This document shows positions 6,900-14,940 of a DNA stretch of 34,194 bases, one piece after another. The notes under the pieces are model-generated. The model was not told the origin of the DNA. It made no database searches and was given only the letters and a program-made list of their open reading frames with translations. The stretch is taken from NCBI GenBank assembly GCA_902492825.1, contig CABUMZ010000002.1:1-34194 (forward strand), given 5' to 3'. The position numbers were made by a program, and so were the translations under genes. The first letter of the stretch is position 1. Each line of letters opens with the position of its first letter. Source of the DNA: an uncultured Collinsella sp. Its GTDB lineage: Bacteria; Actinomycetota; Coriobacteriia; Coriobacteriales; Coriobacteriaceae.

Positions 6900-9641
6900 T
6901 TACTCGTCGAGGAGATCTTCTGGCATGTCGTTGCCGTCGCCTAGATCGACAGGGGTTTCTTCGGAAGCAGAGCCGTTTTCTGTGGCTTCGCCTTCGGGCT
7001 TTTCCTTGGCTGCCGTCATGCGGGCGACAGCGCATACGCGGTCGTTGTCGTCGACGGTCATCATCTTGACGCCCTGGGTGGCGCGGCCGGTCTGGCTGAT
7101 CTCGTCGGTCTTGACGCGAATGACCGTCGCGCCCTCCGTCACGATGAACAGCTCGTGCTGCGGGCCCACCGTCTTCATGGCCGCGAGGTTACCCTTACGC
7201 TCGGTCATTTGAATGGTGTAGACGCCCTGACCGCCGCGATTCTGCTCCGGGTAGTCCGCGACCGGCGTGCGCTTGCCGTAGCCGCGCTCGGTGATGACGA
7301 AAAGATCGCCGTTGCCGTTAGTAACTTCCATGCCCAGAACGCTCACGCCGTCCTTCAGACCGATACCGCGAACGCCGCTGGTATCGCGGCCGGTGGCGCG
7401 CACCTGCTCCTCGGAGAACATGATCGCCTTGCCCGCGGTGGTGGCCAGGATAATCTTGTCGCCCTCGCGCACGCGGCGCACGTTCAGCAGCGCGTCGTCG
7501 TCACGCAGGTTGATAGCGATCAGGCCGTCGCGACGGCTGCGGTCATATGCGCTCATCACGGTCTTTTTGACCATGCCGCTCTTGGTGGCAAACATCAGGT
7601 ACTCGTCGGCCGGGAACTCGCGGCAGCTGATGACGCTCGCGATCTTCTCGCCTTCCTCGAAGGGCAGCAGGTTGACGATCGCGGTACCGCGCGCCTGGCG
7701 CGTACCCACCGGCAGCTCGTGCACCTTCAGGCGATAGACCTTGCCCTTGCTCGAGAAGAACAGCACGTACTCGTGCGTGGACGCGATGAACATCTCATCG
7801 ATAACGTCGTCCTCTTTGAGGTTGACGCCCGACACGCCCTTGCCACCGCGCTTCTGGGCACGGTAGGCAGCCACTGGGATACGCTTAACGTAGCCGGTGT
7901 GGGTGATGGTCACGACCATATCCTCGTCGGCGATGAGGTCCTCGACATCCAGGTCCTTCTCAACCTGGCTGATTTCGGTACGGCGCTTGTCGCCAAACTT
8001 CTTGGAGATCTCGCGCATCTCTTCCTTGATGACGCCCAGAATCTTCTCCTCGTGCGCCAGCAGGTCCTCGTAGTAGGCGATGGCGCGGCGCAGGCCGTCC
8101 AACTCTTCTTGGATCTTGTCGCGCTCCAGGCCGGTCAGGCGGCGCAGCTTCATCTCGAGGATGGCCGTGGTCTGCTCGGGCGTAAAGCCAAAGCGTTCGA
8201 TCAGTCGGCTGCTGGCCTCGGAGTCGGTCTGCGAGGAGCGGATGATGCTGATGACCTCGTCGATATGGTCAAGGGCCATCAGGTAGCCCTCGAGGATATG
8301 CGCGCGGGCCTGGGCCTTCTTAAGGTCGAAGCGGGTGCGGCGGGTGACGACGTCGACCTGGTGGGCGATGTAGTGCTGCAGCATCTCGCGCAGGCTCAGG
8401 CATTTGGGAACGCCGTTGACGAGTGCCAGGTTGTTGGCGCCAAAGGTCGTCTGCAGCGAGGTGTACTTATACAGGTTGTTGAGCACGACCTGCGGAATGA
8501 CGCCCTTCTTGAGCTCGATGACCAGACGGATGCCCTTCTGGTTGGACTCATCGCGCATATCCGAGATGCCCTCAATGCGCTTGTCGTTGACGAGTTGGGC
8601 GATCTTCTCCTGCAGGGTGCCCTTGTTGACCATGTAGGGAATCTCGGTAAAGACCAGGCGGCTGCGGCCGGTCTTGGTGGACTCCACATGTGCCTTGGCA
8701 CGCACGGTAATGGAGCCGCGGCCGGTCTCGTAGCTCTGCTTAATGCCGGCGCTGCCCATGATGATGGCGCCGGTGGGGAAGTCCGGACCGGGCATGATCT
8801 GCATGAGCTCGTCGACGGTGGCGTCGGGGTTGTCGATCAGGTAGCAGGTGGCCTCGATCGCCTCGGTGAGGTTATGCGGGGCGATGTTGGTGGCCATGCC
8901 GACGGCGATGCCCTGGCTGCCGTTGACCAGCAGGTTGGGGAAGCGCGCAGGCAGTGCCACGGGCTCGGCGAGCGATTCATCGTAGTTGGGCTGCCAGTCG
9001 ACGGTATCCTTCTGCAAGTCACGCAGCAGTTCCATGGCGGGCTTGGCCAGGCGGCTCTCGGTGTAACGCATGGCCGCCGCGCCGTCGCCATCGATGTTGC
9101 CGAAGTTGCCGTGACCGTCGATGAGCGGCGTGCGCATGGAGAACCACTGCGCCAGGCGGACCATGGCCTCGTAGACCGCAGAGTCACCGTGCGGGTGGTA
9201 CTTACCGATAACTTCGCCGACCGTCCAGGCCGACTTTTTGTGTGGGCGGTTGGGGTAGATGCCGCTCTCGTTCATCGCGTACAGGATGCGGCGGTGTACC
9301 GGCTTTAAGCCGTCGCGCACGTCCGGCAGGGCACGCGCTGTGATAACCGACATCGAATACTCGATGAACGACTGCTTCATCTCGCGACCGAACTCCGAAA
9401 TCTGGAGCTGGCCGCCGTTGATGTCCTCGCCGGCCGAGGCGCCACGATCGACTTCGCCAAAGCTCTCCTCGAGCTCACCGTCGTCGTCCTCTTCCTCATC
9501 ATCATCGGCATCGGGGTTATAGGCGTCCGGATCGCCGTCCTCGCCCTGCTCAGCACGGGCAAGCAGGCGCTTCAGATCATCGGGCATACCGGCATCGCCG
9601 GCCTCGCCCATACCCTCGTTGTTGTTGATATCGTCTGCCAC
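6900..9641 (-). CDS. gyrA: DNA gyrase subunit A
   Basis: GyrA breaks and rejoins DNA in the A2B2 gyrase that introduces negative supercoils. The 913-residue protein holds the breakage-reunion domain from about residue 80, with catalytic Tyr193 (AAAMRYTES) and the helix HPHGDSAVYEAMVRLAQ (Ser154 and Glu158 correspond to E. coli Ser83 and Asp87). The C-terminal beta-pinwheel includes the GyrA box QKRGGKG. The GTG start has AGGAGG 4 nt upstream. An unusual acidic extension (residues 1-75, with a D/E run at 46-60) precedes the conserved N-terminus, and the C-terminus is also acidic. It follows gyrB after a 155-nt structured gap. Confidence 0.97.
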   Translation of the reverse strand: MADDINNNEGMGEAGDAGMPDDLKRLLARAEQGEDGDPDAYNPDADDDEEEDDDGELEESFGEVDRGASAGEDINGGQLQISEFGREMKQSFIEYSMSVITARALPDVRDGLKPVHRRILYAMNESGIYPNRPHKKSAWTVGEVIGKYHPHGDSAVYEAMVRLAQWFSMRTPLIDGHGNFGNIDGDGAAAMRYTESRLAKPAMELLRDLQKDTVDWQPNYDESLAEPVALPARFPNLLVNGSQGIAVGMATNIAPHNLTEAIEATCYLIDNPDATVDELMQIMPGPDFPTGAIIMGSAGIKQSYETGRGSITVRAKAHVESTKTGRSRLVFTEIPYMVNKGTLQEKIAQLVNDKRIEGISDMRDESNQKGIRLVIELKKGVIPQVVLNNLYKYTSLQTTFGANNLALVNGVPKCLSLREMLQHYIAHQVDVVTRRTRFDLKKAQARAHILEGYLMALDHIDEVISIIRSSQTDSEASSRLIERFGFTPEQTTAILEMKLRRLTGLERDKIQEELDGLRRAIAYYEDLLAHEEKILGVIKEEMREISKKFGDKRRTEISQVEKDLDVEDLIADEDMVVTITHTGYVKRIPVAAYRAQKRGGKGVSGVNLKEDDVIDEMFIASTHEYVLFFSSKGKVYRLKVHELPVGTRQARGTAIVNLLPFEEGEKIASVISCREFPADEYLMFATKSGMVKKTVMSAYDRSRRDGLIAINLRDDDALLNVRRVREGDKIILATTAGKAIMFSEEQVRATGRDTSGVRGIGLKDGVSVLGMEVTNGNGDLFVITERGYGKRTPVADYPEQNRGGQGVYTIQMTERKGNLAAMKTVGPQHELFIVTEGATVIRVKTDEISQTGRATQGVKMMTVDDNDRVCAVARMTAAKEKPEGEATENGSASEETPVDLGDGNDMPEDLLDE

Positions 9642-9690
9642 GTTACCTCCTCATGGTTTGCGTGGTCCATTAGTTCCCAACCACGGAGAC

Positions 9691-9789
9691 GGCTTTTCCA
9701 GGTGCCGCAGATTCGCCCGAAAGAGGAGGGAAGCGTACTTGGGTACGCGACCGACGATTGAGGGCGAAGGTGCGGTGGCTGGGAAAGCC
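9691..9789. repeat. Nested palindrome in the gyrB-gyrA spacer
   Basis: Three inverted pairs are nested: an imperfect outer 19-bp pair (9691-9709 with 9771-9789), a perfect TTCGCCC/GGGCGAA (9712-9718 with 9762-9768), and an inner GCGTAC/GTACGC (9733-9738 with 9743-9748) with loop TTGG. The outer arm starts 7 nt past the gyrB stop. It has no T-run, so it is not a plain terminator; a structured RNA or repeat element is more likely. Confidence 0.65.
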
Positions 9790-9796
9790 GCAGGGA

Positions 9797-11827
9797 TTAG
9801 GCGTCTAAGAATCGTGCGTCATGTGCATGCTTCTCGATGTACTCGCGGCGATAGCCGACCTCGGAACCCATCAGCTCGCGCACGGCGCGGTCCGCCACCA
9901 CGGCGTCCTCGATCGACACACGCTGCAGAATGCGGGTCTTTGGGTCCATCGTCGTCGAGGCAAGCTGTTTGGGGTCCATCTCGCCCAGGCCCTTGTAGCG
10001 CTGGACGGTATAGCCCTTGCGCTTTTTGGTGATCTTGCCGTCCTTGGCCTTGCCGTCCTCGTCGTTATCATCGGGGTTCAGGCCCAGACTCTGGATGGTA
10101 TCGCGCAGGATCTCGTCTTCGGGCTGGCGGCCGTTGGGATACACGTAGTGGATCTTGTTGCGCACCTTAATGCCAAAGATGGGCGGGCAGGCAACATAGA
10201 CGTAGCCGGCATCGATCAGCGGACGCATGTACTTGTAGAAGAACGTCAGCAGCAGGATGCGGATATGCGCGCCGTCGACGTCTGCATCGGTCATGATGAT
10301 GATCTTGTGGTAGCGCGCCTTGGTGATATCGAAATCGCCGCCGTCGCCGGCGCTCGTCGTGACGCCGCAGCCGATCGCGGTAATCAGCGACTGGATGGTG
10401 TCACTCGAGAACGCGCGATGGTCACCAACGCGCTCGACGTTCAAAATCTTGCCGCGCAGGGGCAGAATCGCCTGGATGTCTCGGCGACGGCCGTCCTTGG
10501 CCGAACCGCCTGCCGAGTCGCCCTCTACGATGAAGAGCTCGGTCAGCTCGGCATCGCGCACCGAGCAGTCAGCGAGCTTACCGGGCAGGGACGCCGTCTC
10601 GAGCAGGCTCTTGCGACGGGTCGCTTCGCGCGCCTTGCGGGCGGCGTTGCGCGCCTTGCAGGCCTGTTGCGCCTTCTTGACGATCTCGCGGGCGGGCTTG
10701 GGATGCTCCTCCAAGTAATCGGCGAGGCCGTCGGTCACGATCTTGAGCGTCAGCGCGCGCATATAGGAGCTGCCGAGCTTGGCCTTGGTCTGGCCCTCAA
10801 ACTGCGGATCGGGCAGCTTGACCGAGATAACGGCCGAAAGGCCCTCGCGCACATCGTCGCCGGTCAGATTGGCGTCTTTTTCCTTGAGCAGGTTCTGCTT
10901 GCGCGCATAGTCGTTGATCACGCGGGTGAGCGCGGTGCGGAAGCCCTCAAGGTGCATGCCGCCCTCGGGGGTGTAGATGTCGTTGGCAAACGACATGACG
11001 TTCTCGCCGTAGCCGCTATTCCACTGCAGGGAAACCTCAACCTCGCCCATCTTGGCCACAGGTGCGTCCGGGTCCGATTTGCCCTCGATGTAGATAGGCT
11101 CCTTAAAGGCCTCGGGGACGTCCTTGCCCTCGTTAAGGAACTTGACGAAGTCGATGATGCCGCCCTCGTAGCAAAACTCCTCCACGTGGGGAGTAGACTC
11201 GCGCTCGTCAGTCAGCACGATTTTGAGGTTCTTATTGAGGAACGCCGTCTCCTGCAGACGGTTGTGCAGCGTATCGAAATCGTAAATGCAGGTCTCGAAG
11301 ATCTCGTCGTCGGGCCAGAAGGTGACGGTGGTGCCCGTCGAATCCGAGGTGCCCACGACCTCCATCTTCTTGACGGTCTTGCCGCGCGAGAACTCCATCT
11401 CGTAGGTGTTGCCGTCGCGACGAACCTGAACGACCACGCGCTTGGACAGTGCGTTGACGACGGAGATGCCAACGCCGTGCAGGCCGCCCGAGACCTTATA
11501 GGCCGAATTATCGAACTTACCGCCGGCGTGCAAAATCGTCATGACGACCTCGAGCGTCGGGATCTTTTTAACAGGGTGCTCGTCGACGGGGATACCGCGC
11601 CCGTTGTCGACGACCGTGATGGAGTTGTCGGCGTGGACCGTCACCTGGATCTCGGTGCAGAAACCGGCCATGGCCTCGTCGACGGAGTTGTCAACGATCT
11701 CCCACACCAGGTGATGCAGACCGCTGGCGCTCGTCGAGCCGATATACATGCCCGGGCGCTTACGAACGGCCTCGAGACCTTCGAGAATCTTAATCTCGCC
11801 GCCATCGTAATCGTTTTCGTTTGCCAC
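9797..11827 (-). CDS. gyrB: DNA gyrase subunit B
   Basis: GyrB is the ATPase subunit of gyrase. The 676-residue product shows the GHKL ATP-binding motifs (EIVDNSVDEAMAG, DNGRGIP, GLHGVGISVVNAL), the transducer domain, and the TOPRIM motifs EGDSAGGSAK and TDADVDGAHI that bind Mg2+. The C-terminal QRYKGLGEM segment contacts GyrA. The GTG at 11827 is preferred because GAAGGAGG stands just before it; a TTG at 11845 would place that site inside the gene. Transcription is probably separate from the dnaA-dciA operon, because a strong terminator lies between dciA and gyrB. Confidence 0.97.
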   Translation of the reverse strand: MANENDYDGGEIKILEGLEAVRKRPGMYIGSTSASGLHHLVWEIVDNSVDEAMAGFCTEIQVTVHADNSITVVDNGRGIPVDEHPVKKIPTLEVVMTILHAGGKFDNSAYKVSGGLHGVGISVVNALSKRVVVQVRRDGNTYEMEFSRGKTVKKMEVVGTSDSTGTTVTFWPDDEIFETCIYDFDTLHNRLQETAFLNKNLKIVLTDERESTPHVEEFCYEGGIIDFVKFLNEGKDVPEAFKEPIYIEGKSDPDAPVAKMGEVEVSLQWNSGYGENVMSFANDIYTPEGGMHLEGFRTALTRVINDYARKQNLLKEKDANLTGDDVREGLSAVISVKLPDPQFEGQTKAKLGSSYMRALTLKIVTDGLADYLEEHPKPAREIVKKAQQACKARNAARKAREATRRKSLLETASLPGKLADCSVRDAELTELFIVEGDSAGGSAKDGRRRDIQAILPLRGKILNVERVGDHRAFSSDTIQSLITAIGCGVTTSAGDGGDFDITKARYHKIIIMTDADVDGAHIRILLLTFFYKYMRPLIDAGYVYVACPPIFGIKVRNKIHYVYPNGRQPEDEILRDTIQSLGLNPDDNDEDGKAKDGKITKKRKGYTVQRYKGLGEMDPKQLASTTMDPKTRILQRVSIEDAVVADRAVRELMGSEVGYRREYIEKHAHDARFLDA

Positions 11828-11873
11828 ACGTCCTCCTTCAGTCAAGAAAATGTGTACAGCCTTACTAGTTTAT

Positions 11874-11906
11874 CGTAAAAAAATACCCTCGGGAACGAGG
11901 GTATTT
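11874..11906 (-). terminator. Terminator of the dnaA-dnaN-recF-dciA transcript
   Basis: On the minus strand an 11-bp stem AAATACCCTCG/CGAGGGTATTT with a 4-nt loop is followed by a further T-run (TTTTTT), 27 nt past the dciA-like stop codon. Confidence 0.85.
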
Positions 11907-11932
11907 GGCTCTACAAGGCCACCAGATGCGAT

Positions 11933-12496
11933 TTAAGGCTCTTTTTTGCTTTGCACGCCCTTGGCCCACTCGGCACTGGCTCTCATGGCGTTCTCGAGGG
12001 CCTCGCGCAGTTTTTGGTCTTCGATGGGCGCCACTTGGCGCTCAATCTCGGTGCGCTCGGCATCGCTGAGGTCGGCGTGTGGGGCCGGCGGGCGCTCGGT
12101 CGCCGCTGGGCGAAGGCGCTCCTTGGCGGCGGGCGGCGTGTGACCGGGCGCGGTGGTTTTGAACACCAGGCCATCCACATGCGCACCGGCGCGCTCCATG
12201 CGCGCGCGGATGATCTCGCGCAACAACGTCATTTCCTGCGTCCACGAGGGCGAGTCGAGATATACCAGCAGCTCATTGGACTCGGGCAGGTAGCGCAGGC
12301 CCGTCACATGCCGCCCCTCGCGCGTGCCCGAGCACACCGCGTTCCACGCGCGATAGACCGCGCGCGACTCCTCGGCGGCCTCCATCTGCGCACGGCGCTC
12401 AGGGGTCGCAGCCGCCAGGATGCGCTGGCGCTCTGCGTTCAAAAAGCCACTGAAGGCGACCGTTTCGCTCTCGCGCTCGTAATTAGCACGTCTCAC
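11933..12496 (-). CDS. dciA: DciA-like protein (DUF721), predicted helicase-loading factor
   Basis: The 187-residue product lies directly after recF, the usual actinobacterial position of the DUF721/DciA gene. Residues about 55-110 form the conserved DUF721 core (GTREGRHVTGLRYLPESNELLVYLDSPSWTQEMTLLREIIRARM), which resembles the KH-like fold of DciA. DciA delivers the replicative helicase DnaB in bacteria lacking DnaC/DnaI. The C-terminus is alanine/proline-rich, then helical and charged. The GTG start lies inside the end of recF (14-nt overlap), so translation is coupled. Family call comes from the core sequence and context. Confidence 0.75.
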   Translation of the reverse strand: MRRANYERESETVAFSGFLNAERQRILAAATPERRAQMEAAEESRAVYRAWNAVCSGTREGRHVTGLRYLPESNELLVYLDSPSWTQEMTLLREIIRARMERAGAHVDGLVFKTTAPGHTPPAAKERLRPAATERPPAPHADLSDAERTEIERQVAPIEDQKLREALENAMRASAEWAKGVQSKKEP

Positions 12497-13589
12497 CCAT
12501 GCTCACCACCTTGGCTCGATCAAGCAGGTCATCGGTAAAGTACCCCAGGTTGGTCGTGGTTATGACCGTCTGGATATCATCGCCGATCAGCCGCAGGAAA
12601 GCACCGCGGCGTTCGCCGTCGAGTTCGCTCATCACGTCGTCCAAAAGCAGCAGTGGGGCGGTGCCCAGGACATCGCGAGCCACGGCCACCTCCGCCACCT
12701 TCCAGGCCAGAACCAACGTTCGCTGCTGACCTTGGCTGGCAAATGAACGGGCGGAGCGACCCGCCACAGCAAACTCAATCTCGTCGCGATGCGGTCCCAC
12801 CAACGTCACGCCGCGGCGAATTTCCTCGTCGGCGTGCTCATCAAGGGCAGCCAGCATGCGCTCGTACGCCCAGCCCTTCAGCTCTTCGCGATCATCGACC
12901 TGGGGCAAATCCCCCAGCGTGGACGCATAGGACACGTTGGCGGCTTCACCGGACGCCACTTGCCCGTAGGCAGTACGCACATGGCCCGCCAGCCGGTCGA
13001 GCAGGGCCAACCGGTGCACGAGCAGAGCCGCGCCCGCGCGGGCAATCGAATCGTTCCACGCGCCGAGCATCTCGCGGCAGCACCAGGCCTCCTTGAGCAA
13101 GGCGTTACGCTGGGTCACGCAGCGACCATAGGTGCTCGCAAGATCGGCATAGCGTGCGCTCAGTTGCATGCCAAAGTCGTCGAGGGCGGCGCGGCGCACA
13201 CTGGCGCCTCGCTTAACCATGTCCAGATGGTCGGGGCAAAACAGCACGCTCGGCAGAACCCCGCGCACACCGGCGGCAGAGCATCTCTTGCCGTTGCGGC
13301 TAAACGAGCGTTTACCGTCCTCCGCGCTCAATCCCATATCAAGTACGCGGCCGTCGCCCTCGAGCCTCAGCTCGATCTTGCACGAGCCCACGCCATCATG
13401 GACGAGCTCGGCTGCGGTCGGATGCCTAAACGAGGCGCCGCTCGTCAGCAGCTGCAGCGCCTCTATGAGATTGGTCTTTCCCGCCGCGTTGGGTCCCGCA
13501 AGTATCGTCACGCCCTCGTCCAGGGCAAGACGATAGCTCTCGAAACTGCGGTAGTGCGCGACGGAAAGATCGCGGGCGAACATGGTCAT
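12483..13589 (-). CDS. recF: DNA replication/repair ATPase RecF
   Basis: The 368-residue length is normal. An SMC-like ATPase is shown by Walker A GPNAAGKTN (residues 32-40), the signature around SQGQQRTLVLAWK, and Walker B LLLLDDVMSELD. RecF binds gapped DNA and, with RecO and RecR, helps load RecA at stalled forks. The ATG lies 9 nt after the dnaN stop with no clear ribosome-binding site, which suggests translational coupling; a second ATG two codons later is an alternative. The 3' end overlaps the dciA-like gene. Confidence 0.96.
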   Translation of the reverse strand: MTMFARDLSVAHYRSFESYRLALDEGVTILAGPNAAGKTNLIEALQLLTSGASFRHPTAAELVHDGVGSCKIELRLEGDGRVLDMGLSAEDGKRSFSRNGKRCSAAGVRGVLPSVLFCPDHLDMVKRGASVRRAALDDFGMQLSARYADLASTYGRCVTQRNALLKEAWCCREMLGAWNDSIARAGAALLVHRLALLDRLAGHVRTAYGQVASGEAANVSYASTLGDLPQVDDREELKGWAYERMLAALDEHADEEIRRGVTLVGPHRDEIEFAVAGRSARSFASQGQQRTLVLAWKVAEVAVARDVLGTAPLLLLDDVMSELDGERRGAFLRLIGDDIQTVITTTNLGYFTDDLLDRAKVVSMGETC

Positions 13590-13598
13590 GGCGCAGCG

Positions 13599-14702
13599 CT
13601 AGATGCGAACCGGCATGACCAGGTACAGGTAGTTGATCTTGTCGTAGGACTTGAAGATGCCCGCCTGCGAGTAGCTCTTGAGCTCCAGCGTGATCTCCTT
13701 CTCCTTGGACAGGGCATTGAGGCAGCCGAAGATGTAGTGGTAGTTGAAGGCGATGGTGCCCGACTCGCCCTCGGCCTCGACATCGATCGTCTCCTGCGCA
13801 AGGTCCTGGTCATTGGAAATGGAGGACAGGCCCATCTGCCCGTTCTCGACATCGATCTCGAACTTGACGGCGGGGTTGGCGCTCGCGATAACGGCCACGC
13901 GCTTGAGGGCGGCGTTAAAGGCGGCGACGTCAATCTTGACGCTCGTCACGCACGAATCGGGGATGAGCTGCTTGTAGTTGGGGTACACGCCCTCGATGCG
14001 GCGCGACACGTAGGTGGTGTTGCCGGCCTCAAAGACGACCTGGGTGTCGGTAGCCCCGATCATGATGGTCGCCTGGCTGGCCATGATGTTCAGTGCGTCG
14101 TTAAAGGCGTCAGCCGGAACGTTGAGCTCAAAGGAGCCCTCGAGGGTCGAGGTCTCGACCTGCGTATCGCACACGGCCAAGCGGAAGGAATCGGTCGCCA
14201 CCAGGCGCACGGTGTTGTTCTCGACCTTCATGTGCACGCCGCCCAGGATGGGGCGAGCCTTGTCGGTCGAGGTGACGCGCCACACGCGGCCGACCATCTC
14301 GGACAAGATATCGGTCGGCAGCTCCACGGCACTCTCGATGGCATAGGCCGGAAACTCAGGGAAGTCATTGGCATCGAGCGTGTTCAGGCGGAACGAGCTC
14401 TTCTCGCAACTGATCAGCACCTGGCGCTCGGACAGCTCAAAGGTGACCGGGGCATCGGGGAGAGTCTTGGTGATATTGGAGAGCATCTTACAGGGAATAA
14501 CCATCTCGCCCTCTTCTTCGACATGCGCCGCGATGCGATGACGGATCGAGATGGTGTAGTTAGAGGTCTGGAATTCCAAGATGCCGTCTTGCGCCTTGAC
14601 GAGCACGCCCGACAGGATGGGAAGGGTGGATGCCGAAGCGACACCCTTCATAACGACGCCGATGGCTTGTGTAAGCGAGCCCTGGCTGACGGTGAACTTC
14701 AT
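13599..14702 (-). CDS. dnaN: DNA polymerase III beta subunit (sliding clamp)
   Basis: The 367-residue protein has the expected length for the three-domain clamp and keeps typical family segments (MKFTVSQGSLTQAI start, GVHMKVENNTVRLVATDSFRLAV in the middle, YLVMPVRI end). Two copies form a ring around DNA that tethers polymerase III and other factors. AAAGG stands upstream of the ATG. Its leader is the AT-rich part of the dnaA-dnaN spacer, so clamp expression and origin opening share the same DNA. Confidence 0.97.
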   Translation of the reverse strand: MKFTVSQGSLTQAIGVVMKGVASASTLPILSGVLVKAQDGILEFQTSNYTISIRHRIAAHVEEEGEMVIPCKMLSNITKTLPDAPVTFELSERQVLISCEKSSFRLNTLDANDFPEFPAYAIESAVELPTDILSEMVGRVWRVTSTDKARPILGGVHMKVENNTVRLVATDSFRLAVCDTQVETSTLEGSFELNVPADAFNDALNIMASQATIMIGATDTQVVFEAGNTTYVSRRIEGVYPNYKQLIPDSCVTSVKIDVAAFNAALKRVAVIASANPAVKFEIDVENGQMGLSSISNDQDLAQETIDVEAEGESGTIAFNYHYIFGCLNALSKEKEITLELKSYSQAGIFKSYDKINYLYLVMPVRI

Positions 14703-14940
14703 CTTTTAATACCTTTCTATAGATATAAATATCTTAATAATAGTAATAGCACTGACGAAACTGTTGATTACTCCCAAAGACGCAGGTCAGACCCAGAAAG
14801 AGAATCGACAGCAACCTGTGTGCAACAGGGGTGGTTTTCCACGTTCAAAACCTGCGCAAAACTTTTCATCACCGCGGGTTGGGTTTTAGACACCTTATGC
14901 CCGTGGTTTCGACAAGTTTTCAACAGGTGTCTCTATTTCC
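14703..14940. other. oriC: Candidate oriC, part 1: dnaA-dnaN spacer
   Basis: The 238-nt spacer has a strongly AT-rich block next to dnaN (about 14703-14750), a candidate unwinding element. DnaA-box-like sequences follow: TTTTCCACG (14835-14843), ACTTTTCA (14861-14868) and GTTTTCAACAGG (14916-14927). The last 12-mer occurs twice more, inverted, at 18116 and 18169. TTCAAAACCTG (14844-14854) also recurs at 18109-18119. The dnaA-dnaN spacer is a common site of actinobacterial origins. Box assignment is by resemblance to TTATCCACA-type boxes. Confidence 0.65.

Noticed and set aside
6662..7069. 135-codon open frame over the 36-bp-arm palindrome
   Set aside because: Runs through the palindrome, the gyrA terminator and the end of gyrA; no start signal or family features.
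7155..9308. 717-codon open frame opposite gyrA
   Set aside because: Antisense shadow; repetitive composition and no ribosome-binding site.
9821..11878. 685-codon open frame opposite gyrB
   Set aside because: Antisense shadow of gyrB, same composition bias.
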